DNA of 64,000 nucleotides from Isoperla grammatica (taxonomy: Eukaryota > Arthropoda > Insecta > Plecoptera > Perlodidae): contig OX246743.1 of NCBI GenBank assembly GCA_945910005.1, positions 818,122 to 882,121 of the forward strand, read 5' to 3'. This document shows positions 54,964 through 64,000 of this stretch, one piece after another; position 1 is the stretch's first letter; each line of letters opens with the position of its first letter. A program made the position numbers and the translations under genes. The notes beneath the pieces are model-generated. The model was given only the letters and a program-made list of their open reading frames with translations, was not told the origin of the DNA and ran no database searches.

Positions 54964-57900
54964 TTAACATTCATACATTTTTAGAGCTAGATCTTTTACA
55001 TACTTCTTCGTCTTAGGTCCATGAATGGCCTTAGTAAATAAATCAGCTACCATCTCTTCTGTACACTTGTACTTGAGCACAATCTTTCCTGATTCTACCG
55101 TTTCCCTTATAAAGTGATGTTGAATATCTATGTGTTTGGTTCGTGAATGGTACATTGTGTTACCAGCAATTTTCTGAGCCGATTGGCTGTCATTAAAAAT
55201 CACCACAGCTTCATCCGATTTTACAGGTAAATCCAAACCTTTCAACAAACTCTTTAGATATATGGCTTCCTTGGCCCCTTGGGTCAGAGCCATGTATTCT
55301 GCCTCGGTACTGGACAACGCAACACATGGTTGTTTTCTGCTTTCCCATGATATGACATTGTCTCCCAGTTTAAATACAAAACCTGTATATGATCTGCGAT
55401 CATAACTGTTTCCCCAGTCTGCATCTACATATCCAGTTATTTTTGGTATTGATTTAGACTTCTTAAACGTCAAGCACAGATCTTTGGTCCCATGCAGGTA
55501 TCTGAGTACCCTCTTAGCTGCACTACAATGATCTATGCTATAACAAGTGTTGAATTGCGACAATGCACTTACAGCATGTGCTATGTCTGACCTCGTGTTC
55601 ACTGCTATGTACATAAGGCTACCAACTATACTCTGATAAGGAAAATCTACATCATTTTCACCTTTCGTCAACTTGGTCCCTACCTCCATTGGAGTTACAG
55701 CAGTTTTACAATCTGACATTTGAAACTTGTTTAAAACATTTTGAATGTACTGACTCTGGTCCACATAGGTACAATCTTTCTCCCTGCGTACTCTCATACC
55801 AAGTACATTTCTGGCAGCCCCTAGGTCCTTCATTCTAAACTTGTTCTGCAGTTCACACATGAGTTTGGCCTTTGCCTGGCTATCATTACCAAAGAGAAAA
55901 ATGTCATCTACAAAAAGTGCTACATACAACACATTTTGCTTGTTTACTTTCTTATACACACATGGTTCCAATTGAGAGTGACTAAACCCTAATCGTTTGA
56001 ACTCACTGTCAATTTCTTTATACCAAGCCCTAGAGGATTGTTTTAATCCGTACAATGCCTTCTTTAGTTTGCAAACCTTCCCTTCCTGACCAGGAACAAC
56101 TAAACCTTCAGGCTGTACCATGTACACATCCTCATCTATCGTACCATGTAGGAAAGCCGTCGTGACATCCCAGTGGTCGATATCCCAATCAAATTCTGCA
56201 GCCAGACTTAACAACATTCGTAAAGTAGTTGCCCGTACAACTGGCGAAAAAGTCTCAGTATAGTCTTCACCATACCTTTGAGAATACCCTTTGGCTACCA
56301 GCCTTGCTTTGTACTTGGTTACTTTGCCGTCACAGTCTCGTTTGATTTTAAATATCCACCGGTTGTTCACAGTTTTCTTTCCGGCAGGAAGATCGACAAG
56401 GTCCCAAGTTTGATTTACGTGCAATGACTCCAATTCCTCAGTCATTGCACTTTCCCACTTACCTTTGTCCCACCTGTTCATGGCCTCTGATACAGTTTTT
56501 GGGTCATCAGGATCACAACTTACTGCGCTGTACAGTATGTGGTCAGGAAACTGTCGAGATGTCCTCTCGCGCAACGGGTACCTGCGCTCAGGATCAATCG
56601 CTGGTTGCTCACCATTTCTTTCTTGATCTTCGGACATAGCTTCACTGACGACACTTGATTCATCATCACTGGGCGTACTGTCAGTCACGGAAAAATTCTC
56701 GTCAGCTTCTTCGGGGTTTTCCTCCTCTAACACGGTTGGATTCGCAGTGTAGTCATTTTTGTTCAGTGCCGCCTCTTCTTGTGGCTTTCCAGGGAACTCA
56801 TGCTCGATGAATTTCACATCACGTGCCCGCGTCACATTGCCAAGGTTCTTAGGGTCCATCAATCTGTAACCCTTAGTTTCGGTACAGTACCCTACGAAGA
56901 TCATCTTCTTGCACTTCGGGTCGAGTTTCTTTCTCTTCCTTTTGGCGACATGTGCAAAGGCTGTGCATCCAAACACTCGCAAGTTACTTGCATCTACTTT
57001 CTTCCCTGACCACAATTCTTGCGGGGTTTTATCTGGCACTGCTCTTGTTGGGTTTCTATTCTTCAGGTAAATCGCAGCGTTGACTGCTTCAGCCCAGAAT
57101 ATCTTCCCTAGTCCGGCTTCCTGCAACATTGTTCTTGCCTTTTCAATGATAGTTCGGTTAGCCCTTTCCGCTATACCATTTTGCTCTGGCGTGTCCGGTA
57201 CAGTCGTCTGGTGTTTAATGCCATTGTTCTTCAAGTATCCCTTAAATGTGGCATTGCAGTATTCAGTACCGTTGTCCGTTCGCAGACATTTAATTTTGTT
57301 GCCCGTCTCCAGTTCAACCATTTCCTTAAACTCACGGAACTTCGAGAATACCTGCGTCTTTTCCTTCAAGAAATACCCAAAAGTTTGTCTCGTGAAGTCA
57401 TCGATGAAGGTTAACATGTACCTGGCTCCACCGAATGACGTCACCTCCAGGGGTCCACACAGATCCGAGTGAATCATCTCAAGCCGCTCTGTAGTCTTGC
57501 TCTCACTTGGTCTGAAAGGACTCCGACTCATCTTCCCAGCAATGCATGAGACACAAGGCTTCTGTTGTTCATTAACTGAAAAATTCACACCAGTGGCAAG
57601 ATTTTTCATTTGTATCATACCTTGTTCATGTAGATGTCCTAGTCTACTGTGCCACAGTTCACGACTTCCAACAGTCGCATGTCTTGTAGCCTTCTGTACC
57701 GTCTCCTGCACATCAGTTTTCGCGAGACATGCGTGTTCATGTACTTCATCTTTCGTGTCCAACTCGTACACTCCACCAACTTCTGTCGCTGATCCTATGA
57801 CTGTACCCTGAACATGAAAGTCCTTAGCACTATATATCTGGCATCCAGATGTAGCAGAAAAAAGTACATTTTGGCCCTTACCAACCATACCGCTCACTGA

Positions 57901-57984
57901 CAAGAGGTTGGTCGCAAGCCCAGGAACATGTAGTACTTCAGAAATGCGATTAACTGCATTTCCTGACTTCAAACTTACTGGCAC
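54964..57984 (-). CDS. Copia pol polyprotein (integrase, RT, RNase H)
   Basis: An intact 1006-codon frame. The first codons are the C-terminal flank of the protease; the nominal start is GTG, and the frame is open further upstream into the primer-site region. No genuine start is therefore visible. Domains are in Copia order (integrase before RT). The HHCC zinc region spans about 110-150 (SRLGHLHEQG, CVSCIAGK). The integrase core has its three acidic residues in SDLCGP, RTDNGTEY and PEQNGIAE (about 170-270). RT lies at about 525-700 (LVAKGYSQ, LYGLKQSSRAW, FVDDIFLF), and RNase H at about 860-1000 (YVDADWGN, SSTEAEYMAL, NDSQSA, SRTKHIDI). All catalytic motifs look intact. Gag and the protease active site are absent. 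Confidence 0.93.
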   Translation of the reverse strand: MPVSLKSGNAVNRISEVLHVPGLATNLLSVSGMVGKGQNVLFSATSGCQIYSAKDFHVQGTVIGSATEVGGVYELDTKDEVHEHACLAKTDVQETVQKATRHATVGSRELWHSRLGHLHEQGMIQMKNLATGVNFSVNEQQKPCVSCIAGKMSRSPFRPSESKTTERLEMIHSDLCGPLEVTSFGGARYMLTFIDDFTRQTFGYFLKEKTQVFSKFREFKEMVELETGNKIKCLRTDNGTEYCNATFKGYLKNNGIKHQTTVPDTPEQNGIAERANRTIIEKARTMLQEAGLGKIFWAEAVNAAIYLKNRNPTRAVPDKTPQELWSGKKVDASNLRVFGCTAFAHVAKRKRKKLDPKCKKMIFVGYCTETKGYRLMDPKNLGNVTRARDVKFIEHEFPGKPQEEAALNKNDYTANPTVLEEENPEEADENFSVTDSTPSDDESSVVSEAMSEDQERNGEQPAIDPERRYPLRERTSRQFPDHILYSAVSCDPDDPKTVSEAMNRWDKGKWESAMTEELESLHVNQTWDLVDLPAGKKTVNNRWIFKIKRDCDGKVTKYKARLVAKGYSQRYGEDYTETFSPVVRATTLRMLLSLAAEFDWDIDHWDVTTAFLHGTIDEDVYMVQPEGLVVPGQEGKVCKLKKALYGLKQSSRAWYKEIDSEFKRLGFSHSQLEPCVYKKVNKQNVLYVALFVDDIFLFGNDSQAKAKLMCELQNKFRMKDLGAARNVLGMRVRREKDCTYVDQSQYIQNVLNKFQMSDCKTAVTPMEVGTKLTKGENDVDFPYQSIVGSLMYIAVNTRSDIAHAVSALSQFNTCYSIDHCSAAKRVLRYLHGTKDLCLTFKKSKSIPKITGYVDADWGNSYDRRSYTGFVFKLGDNVISWESRKQPCVALSSTEAEYMALTQGAKEAIYLKSLLKGLDLPVKSDEAVVIFNDSQSAQKIAGNTMYHSRTKHIDIQHHFIRETVESGKIVLKYKCTEEMVADLFTKAIHGPKTKKYVKDLALKMYEC

Positions 57985-58002
57985 ATCTCCCGAACCGGAG
58001 CT

Positions 58003-58035
58003 ACGTAGTGGTGGAAGCGTGCTGGGCCCATAACC
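58003..58035 (-). other. Copia primer-binding site and deletion junction
   Basis: On the minus strand GGTTATGGGCCCAG follows the LTR end directly. Within about 30 bp the sequence passes into pol coding sequence (GGTTCGGGAGATGTG). The gag and protease genes that should lie here are gone, so the junction marks the internal deletion. Confidence 0.8.
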
Positions 58036-58280
58036 TATTGGAATAATTGAAATGTGGAGACTATTTACATGAAATTAATAAACATTCATGAGCGGAATAC
58101 AGTCGTGCTTTTTATTTTAAAAAGAACAACAGAATAACAAATACATCGTGAAACGGAAGTCGATGCGTACAACAATACTCAACTGGTAGATCAACAAGCG
58201 ACACATCTAGTTCGCTACTCCAGTCGACAGGTGGCGTTGTGTAACGTGTTAAACGTAAGAACTATGTCTATAATACAACA
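58036..58280 (-). repeat. Copia 5' LTR (245 bp)
   Basis: Same sequence as 54667-54911 as far as I can see. It should contain the element's promoter, being upstream of pol on the minus strand. It is followed by the target duplication AAAAA (58281-58285). Confidence 0.95.
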
Positions 58281-58285
58281 AAAAA

Positions 58286-59470
58286 ATGTGCGAAATTTTG
58301 CGCGTGATAAGTAGAGGTATTTTAAATGGTGTCATCTTTCCCTAAATTTCGTTTTTTAAAATGCAAAAAGTGGTGTTATATGTTTTTCTTATTTTTTCGC
58401 GTTCCTCGCATTGAAAACCGGTAAAATAATCAATAAACAATACTGCCATATAAGTTGCTACAAGATCGTGAGAGCACTACTAGATAGTACCAGATAGTAG
58501 ATATTTAACTACCCGCAAGTTAGGCATTTTGTTCAAATATTTATATTTTAATTTAAAATACAACGGGAATTTCAATTCAACTATCGTAAATAGACCAAAT
58601 TGGTTGTAATTTATTTTTTGGACTCAAAATGTTATTTCTCGCAAAACCCCAAAATTAGTGATATTGACAGAATTCGTTTTATATCGCGATTTGATTTCAA
58701 CTCCTATTGACGTAGTATGTGGAGGTTTGTGAAGAAAAAAGACGTATCGCATCAAATAACCAGAACCCGTGAAAGTGGGTTTATTTAGAGAATCGACGAT
58801 TTCGGTATTTAGCGGTGTTATTATTTTTGCATTGTGCAATGTACAATACAATATGAACTACCGCGCTAGGCCTACTACACACGTTCGCGCTAAGTAAAAC
58901 GTGTTGGTGAAATAAATATTCTTATCCCACTATGAAAAAATGGCCCAAAATTTATATAATTTTGAATGAAATTCGACTTTTTGTGCAAGGTCCGAAAAAA
59001 TCTCCACCGTTAAATGGGAACTCAGACGGCAGTTTTGCGAGATTTCGTGGTTATTTCGCGTAAAACAGGAGATTTCGCTATTTACGGTGTTATATTGCTC
59101 ATTTTGCGAATTTCGCGTTTTAATTTCTATATTTTTGGACTTCTCTCGCTATAAAACGCCGACATTTTATCAAACAAAGCAATATTCACAATAATCATAT
59201 GTGTGAGAGGTTTGGACGTTACCGCCTTGCCATAAGTGCAGCTAAAATGATTTCGCGATCTTGAAATTTACGGGGCAATATTTTATTTCGTTTTATCGCG
59301 CCTTGCGAAAAACAAACACCTCTAGTGATGGCTATCTTGAGAACGCTACACAATATTGAAAAAGTGGTTACTACTCAACATTTAGTTTGGTAACAACTAA
59401 ACTCTGGATTAAAAAAGTGTCAAGTATTTTAATCCTAACGGTTGTTATTTGGAAGCCAATTAAAGACGAC
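58286..59470. other. AT-rich stretch, no gene
   Basis: Many near-repeats of ATTTCGCG/CGCGAAAT-like words (58310, 58350, 59035, 59060, 59100, 59250) but no regular period. No supportable open frame is seen. Confidence 0.4.
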
Positions 59471-59474
59471 GACG

Positions 59475-59650
59475 ATATTTTGGCTTAACGTCTCATATTT
59501 TGGCCACGATGCTAATCGAGACGATGATTGGGTGATTATGAGGATGAACAACGCCACAAGACATCCGTGCCCAAGCCAGGATTCAAACCTGGAACGCAGA
59601 GACCGCGGTTAACTATAGCAACGCCTAAACGACCGCAGCCCACTACGCTG
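59475..59650 (-). mobile_element. Interspersed repeat with tRNA-like B-box
   Basis: Contains GGCTTAACGTCTCATATTTT and GCTAATCGAGACGATGA, shared with 19772-19830. On the minus strand it carries a B-box-like GGTTTGAATCC. This may be a third SINE-type family in the window. Confidence 0.55.
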
Positions 59651-60318
59651 GCAGAACTATGACGACCGTATAATGATTGCAATATTTGAACATTTGGTAA
59701 TCCAGGCTTAGTTTTTATTAATTATGCTACTAAATATTGGTACGTTATCACGCTTTGAAAATTATGTAGATATTACTAACAAAGTGAACCCCTTCGATTT
59801 TGCGCGGTTTTCAGACTTTTAAGGCCTCCTCCCCTTCCCCCTGAACATTTCTGAGCAACTAAAATATATTTACTTACTGAACATTATTACTTATCTATAC
59901 CGACGCTCACTCAACACTACGTTAAACGTTGCGAAGAAAGAGGAGAAGAGCTTTAGGTGATTTCCCCTTCCCCGATCAGTGTTCTGTACTCTGCTTCGCA
60001 ACGTGTAACACGGTTCTGATAATAATAAAGATGTTCCATTACACCAGGAAGGAAAGTTACTCGCGGAGTGGAGACAGACTAGATAAGGTAAAGAGACGTT
60101 ATCTACTAGAGTAAATACACAATATCAGAGACGGAACCTAAGATGGCAAAACACTAGACTCATCATATGTCCTGCTGTCGTTCTAAGGGACCATCGCTGC
60201 AGACGGTGAGTCCATAGTGACCGTCTTTCTACTTTACATTGCAAGACAGTGCTGTATAAAATATTGACACCTTAATGGTGAGTTAGTAGTGGTTTCGTTC
60301 TCTGTTGACTAAGGCTGG
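59651..60318. other. No recognised gene
   Basis: A short open frame at 59929-60114 is not recognisable. No repeat family is identified. Confidence 0.35.
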
Positions 60319-60434
60319 AATTCATAGTCGTTCCAACCCTAAGGGCGCCCGGTGTTGCTAAGTTTTTTTGAAATATCATGCATAAACTTGTTAAATGGCA
60401 ACAACGGGCGCCTCTTAGGGACGACTATGAATAC
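60319..60434. mobile_element. ~115-bp palindromic MITE
   Basis: Left ATTCATAGTCGT, CCCTAAGGGCGCCCG and GTTGC. Right GCAACAACGGGCGCC, CTTAGGGACGACTATGAAT. The arms pair over about 35 bp with a short insertion on the left. The loop is about 40 bp. Confidence 0.65.
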
Positions 60435-60906
60435 GAACCTTATAGCCGGTATTACGAGCAGGAATAACTTGTGTTCAGTGGCGGCCCGACCATATAAATT
60501 TGGGGCCATGGCCCCGCGAGCGTTCAGGGGTGGGTGGGTGGTTGGGTCGGTGGTTGGGTGGGTGGGTAGGTAGGTATAGTTGGTCGAAACCATAAATTAA
60601 AAAGGGAATTGTAAAACAAAATGAGTTGTAAAGAATATGATAATGCGTATCTACAGAATACTAATACAGAAACACTTCTAATACAACAACTTGGCGTAAA
60701 ATAGAGTACAAAATCATATTTCCTTAAAAGCCAAAACGATTTACAAACAAAACATTCTAATTGCGCGCTTAAAAGAAAATAGAGGGCCGTGCCTGTAGCG
60801 AGCGTCCTATTACTGTCCACCCCTAATGGACTACCCTAATGATACTATCTTGTGAATCAGACATTAAGATCGAGATCAAAGGTGCAATTGATGAGTTCGC
60901 TTCCAG

Positions 60907-61157
60907 GGCCCGGATTCACAAAGATGCCTAACTCTAAGTTGTCCTAAGTTAGGCAAATTTTAACTAGATAAATCGAGATAAATCATGCCTTAGTATTACT
61001 ACACATTCACAAATACAAAATTATTAATTAAATTGCTGATATTTTACTATATTTTATCTTTATGACATTGCAGAACGACATAATGCTTGATTTATATCAC
61101 TAAGATTTGCCTAAACTAGGACGTCTTAGCACTTACGCACCTTTGTGAATCTGGGCC
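60907..61157. mobile_element. Nested 251-bp MITE with CAG target duplication
   Basis: The ends GGCCCGGATTCACAAAG and CTTTGTGAATCTGGGCC pair with one mismatch, and the pairing extends to TGCCTAA-type blocks inside. CAG flanks both sides (60904-60906 and 61158-61160). A 3-bp duplication suggests the PIF/Harbinger group; this is tentative. Confidence 0.75.
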
Positions 61158-61693
61158 CAGGTCTACACTGCTCTCCAAAATTCTGCTATTTAAGTAAGTG
61201 TCAAAATCACAAGTGCTCCTTCTGTTTGGCCAACTTGTATACTTTGCCATATTTATGAAAATATCAGAGTTTTCATGAGTGAACTTTTAACCTGCGTTTA
61301 ACATTACGAAATATAGATCTGCACCAACATGAAAGAAATATTATCATAAGCGTAGTGCCATTATGTTTATAAAATACCATTAACTTTTTTCAAAATCAGG
61401 TAAAATCAGATTCAAGTTTAGCAATGTCATTTGTAAATGTTAAACATATTCATTTTGTTACTCCGATAACTTAAGTTTCGATTTTTAAAGGTGTGTATAA
61501 AACGTGAAATAACCACCTCTGGTGGCCGTGGCATCGCCCCACAACCCTCCTGACTTCGAAACTTCACCCCATCGCATTACGCCATTATGAATACTGTCAA
61601 GAATACCTAAATGCGTATACTGATAAAATCCAGTTATCTTGTTTTAAATCCCATATTAATTGTCTACAATAAATGAATAGTCAATATTACATA

Positions 61694-62470
61694 CACGCCC
61701 GGACTGGCCAGGTCCGCAGGTCCACGATCGCGGAGGGCCCCCAGCTCAAGGGTGCTGGGGCCCACATAACGTAAAAAAGTCACGTGAACGAGTTTTTTTC
61801 TAAACTTAAAATAGTCAAAATCGACCTCGGTCGTCTTAAGGCCAAGACCTTATGTCCAGTCTGCTTTTTATTAATGTTGAGAGGGATTTATTTTATGATT
61901 TGGACAAAAATAAAATAATAGATGAAGTAGCTTTAACAAGTGAGCTGCTTACAAAGAAACTGTTACTTTAGGGCTAGGGGAGTAAAATGTCGAATCATCT
62001 CAGTTAAGTTAAGCCCCTTCTATTCTAGTATAACAACATTTTAAACTGTTAAATACATGTTTATAATCCCTAAAATCCGTTTGTCATTATTTTTGTTACG
62101 CAAATAATTTTGAAATAATTCATCAATGCTTTGGTGTGAATAAAATACTGCACTTTATTTTGAACTCCGTTGTAATTATTCGCAGCTCTACAGCATGTGT
62201 TTTGATGTGTTGTGGTATCCTAAAAATACTGTGAATTTCTATTTTAATAAATAATAAAGTCATCAAAAGTCGAAAATCATAATATTCGTATAAAAACCTA
62301 GCTGAATTTCTTCATCTTTATAAGTGCCAAAATAGCGTAAAAACGCGTTTTCATTGATGTCAAGCACCTAATTTTAAAAAAATATCCGGGGGAAAACCCC
62401 CAGACCCCCCGGTAGAGGGCCCCTTTACAGGTTTTAGCTGAGGGCCCCAAATGGTCCCAGTCCGGGCCTG
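61694..62470. mobile_element. Nested hAT-type element, 777 bp
   Basis: The ends CACGCCCGGACTGG and CCAGTCCGGGCCTG pair with one mismatch. ATTACATA lies on both sides (61686-61693 and 62471-62478), an 8-bp target duplication. It also carries inner GGGCCCCCAGC and GCTGAGGGCCCC blocks as subterminal inverted repeats. There is no coding capacity. Confidence 0.85.
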
Positions 62471-62997
62471 ATTACATAACACGAATAAAATTAATCATTT
62501 AGAATTTAAATATTACTATGTATAATGGTGAAGTCATTGATCGTATTTGGCGCTTGCTTACTGTCGGCTCACCAACGTTTCAATTATAATTATGTTTTTA
62601 ATAACACATTTGTGTAAATTAACAACACATAATTTTATTGGAACAACTTTTCTTTTTATTTCATTCTAAGTAATAACGTGTTATGAACATTTTCCACCCC
62701 TCCCTCTTAATCCTATTCAATTTCAAAGAATCAAAAATATGAAATTATTTAAGAGCCATGCATCAATGCATTACACTTACAATGGAAGAAAACCTGAAAA
62801 GCAAACACGAGTTACACATTTACAGACTGCCTCTACTCCTCTACAAACGCTTAAATCCACATTAAAAAAACTCTATAAAAAATACCCCCCATTCATTCGC
62901 ACCCGAAGTCGATTTCCACGCAGTCGGTGGTGGGTGGTATATGCTACGAATTTGGCCCCGGGCATATCAAGGGGGTCGGGCCGCCACTGCTTGTGTT

Positions 62998-64000
62998 CTC
63001 CATAAGTATCAACCAGAAGATACTTTAAACCAACTACTAGTCTATTAACTTCCTTATTGGTATTCATAATACCGGGGCTAATACAAGTAACTACTATACT
63101 ATACTTATTTAGTACGACTATATAGTATAGTTTTGAAGATAGTTAGATAATCATAGTTGGTTACCTACATCCCAAAAAAGTGTTTGTTGTTTCGTCAAAG
63201 TTGCGTATATCTCAAGGAACATTAATTTTAGAAGACATCATGTTTGAAAACATAGTTCTATATAATAAGGTATGTACATTACATGTACTGTACACTCATA
63301 AATCAAGGGTAGTACTGAAACCTACTCGATCAATATCGGTCGGTATCAAATTCGGAGTAGTTCGTGAGTTTCTGGTTGTGTGAACGGGGGGGGGGGGGGG
63401 GGGGGGGGGAGGGGGCCGGGATTTATAGTGCTTCCCGGCTCAGACATCTTCTATTTGTTCTCATCATACTTATAAAATACAAATGTGAAACACTTCACGA
63501 GATATGCGGTCTCTATAGTCTTCACAATCAGTGTTTTCGTTTCGCACATTTACTCTTCGATGTTAATTGTACGTTCAGTTTTATTAACACGTACCTTGCA
63601 CTGACTCAGTCCATTGTTTCTGAATTATGTATTTGATATTATTGTATTTCAATCTTATTGAATGACACCACCTTGTACCTGTTACTACCATTGTTCTAGT
63701 CACGTGATCCATTTAGGGGTCACTATGCGGTCAACATGAACATCTGCATTTACAAACCGAACAAGTTGACATTTGTTTAGACTTTAGAGAAGGCCACACT
63801 AGACACATACTTGAATAACTTAAAAAAAAAAAAATCTGCACTAAAGTCATAACAGCTAGAGGTTGTTGAAAATATGAACTCTGCACAAAATGTTTGTCAA
63901 TATATAGTTTGAAGATTTGTATGTAGGCAGGATATCCCACTCACTAATCAGACACAACACTATACCTACATATATTTTTCTTATTTGATTTGTTTTTAGA
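62998..64000. other. Right edge, no recognised gene
   Basis: AT-rich, with a run of about 24 G at 63386-63409. Short open frames only. Confidence 0.4.

Larger units (their letters stand above)
54667..58280 (-). mobile_element. Ty1/Copia LTR retrotransposon, gag-deleted
   Basis: A 3614-bp element with two 245-bp LTRs, an A5 target duplication, a primer site, a polypurine tract and one long pol frame. The primer site on the minus strand, just inside the 5' LTR, reads GGTTATGGGCCCAG. This is the copia type that pairs with an internal part of the initiator tRNA-Met. Copia elements are normally about 5 kb; here gag and most of protease are missing. Identical LTRs mean a recent insertion. It could move only with proteins from an intact relative. 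Confidence 0.93.
60476..62989. mobile_element. hAT-type transposon, 2514 bp with nested elements
   Basis: The ends CAGTGGCGGCCCGACC and GGTCGGGCCGCCACTG are perfect inverted repeats of 16 bp. The flanks are CTTGTGTT on both sides (60468-60475 and 62990-62997), an 8-bp target duplication. Two other elements sit inside (60907-61157 and 61694-62470). Without them it is about 1.5 kb. No intact transposase is visible, so it is a non-autonomous or decayed element. Confidence 0.88.

Noticed and set aside
56424..57811. Plus-strand open frames opposite the Copia pol gene
   Set aside because: Antisense shadows of pol with no motif of their own.
63386..63409. Long G-run as a quadruplex regulatory element
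   Set aside because: Several similar G- or C-runs occur in the window (9460, 19440, 19979, 47790, 49423); homopolymer length is error-prone and no gene is nearby.

Overview
This is a repeat-rich, gene-poor stretch of an animal nuclear genome, most likely an arthropod and probably an insect. The evidence is one intact, intronless ionotropic chemoreceptor (IR) gene, a Copia-type LTR retrotransposon whose primer site matches the Drosophila copia type, several tRNA-derived SINE families, hAT and Mutator-like DNA transposons, and long satellite and minisatellite arrays. The base composition is AT-rich, and no bacterial, viral or organellar gene blocks are visible. I cannot name the species.

Layout. 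Positions 150-12644 (copy A) and 36437-50439 (copy B) are two diverged direct copies of the same roughly 12.5-14 kb segment. They share the same order of SINEs, an 83-bp and a 50-bp tandem repeat, a palindromic MITE, an (AAGT)n tract next to a perfect hairpin, a (CACACG)n tract and, at the right end, the 3' end of an IR gene. In copy B the segment runs into a complete 641-codon IR gene (50220-52145, minus strand). In copy A the same gene is cut by a 200-N assembly gap after its last 73 codons. An exon-like ORF with a C-terminal membrane segment is open in copy A (6688-7026, minus) and broken in copy B.

Between the copies lie two related satellite families with ~147-bp and ~152-bp monomers. 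Both carry three GTTTGTGC octamers about one helical turn apart plus a G-tract/C-tract inverted repeat. One family is present as two inverted arrays (12845-14690 and 17050-18004) around a decayed LINE reverse transcriptase. The other (19438-21420) stops just before a decayed Mutator-like transposase (21540-22549). Then come a lone candidate host exon (23873-23975, minus), a 25-bp minisatellite (25206-26655), a degenerate 16-bp minisatellite (26780-27255), three copies of a ~310-bp MITE counting the one inside copy A, more SINEs, an 11-bp minisatellite (33978-34327) and a 495-bp TIR element.

Right of the IR gene lie a pair of inverted SINEs, one split by a 1.5-kb hAT element with an 8-bp target duplication, and a young gag-less Copia element with two 245-bp LTRs that look identical (54667-58280). 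A 2.5-kb hAT element (60476-62989) follows and contains two further nested DNA transposons.

The genes do not form a pathway. The only clearly functional host gene is the IR chemoreceptor, and the only clearly intact mobile-element ORF is the Copia polyprotein. Most other long open frames are translations of tandem repeats.
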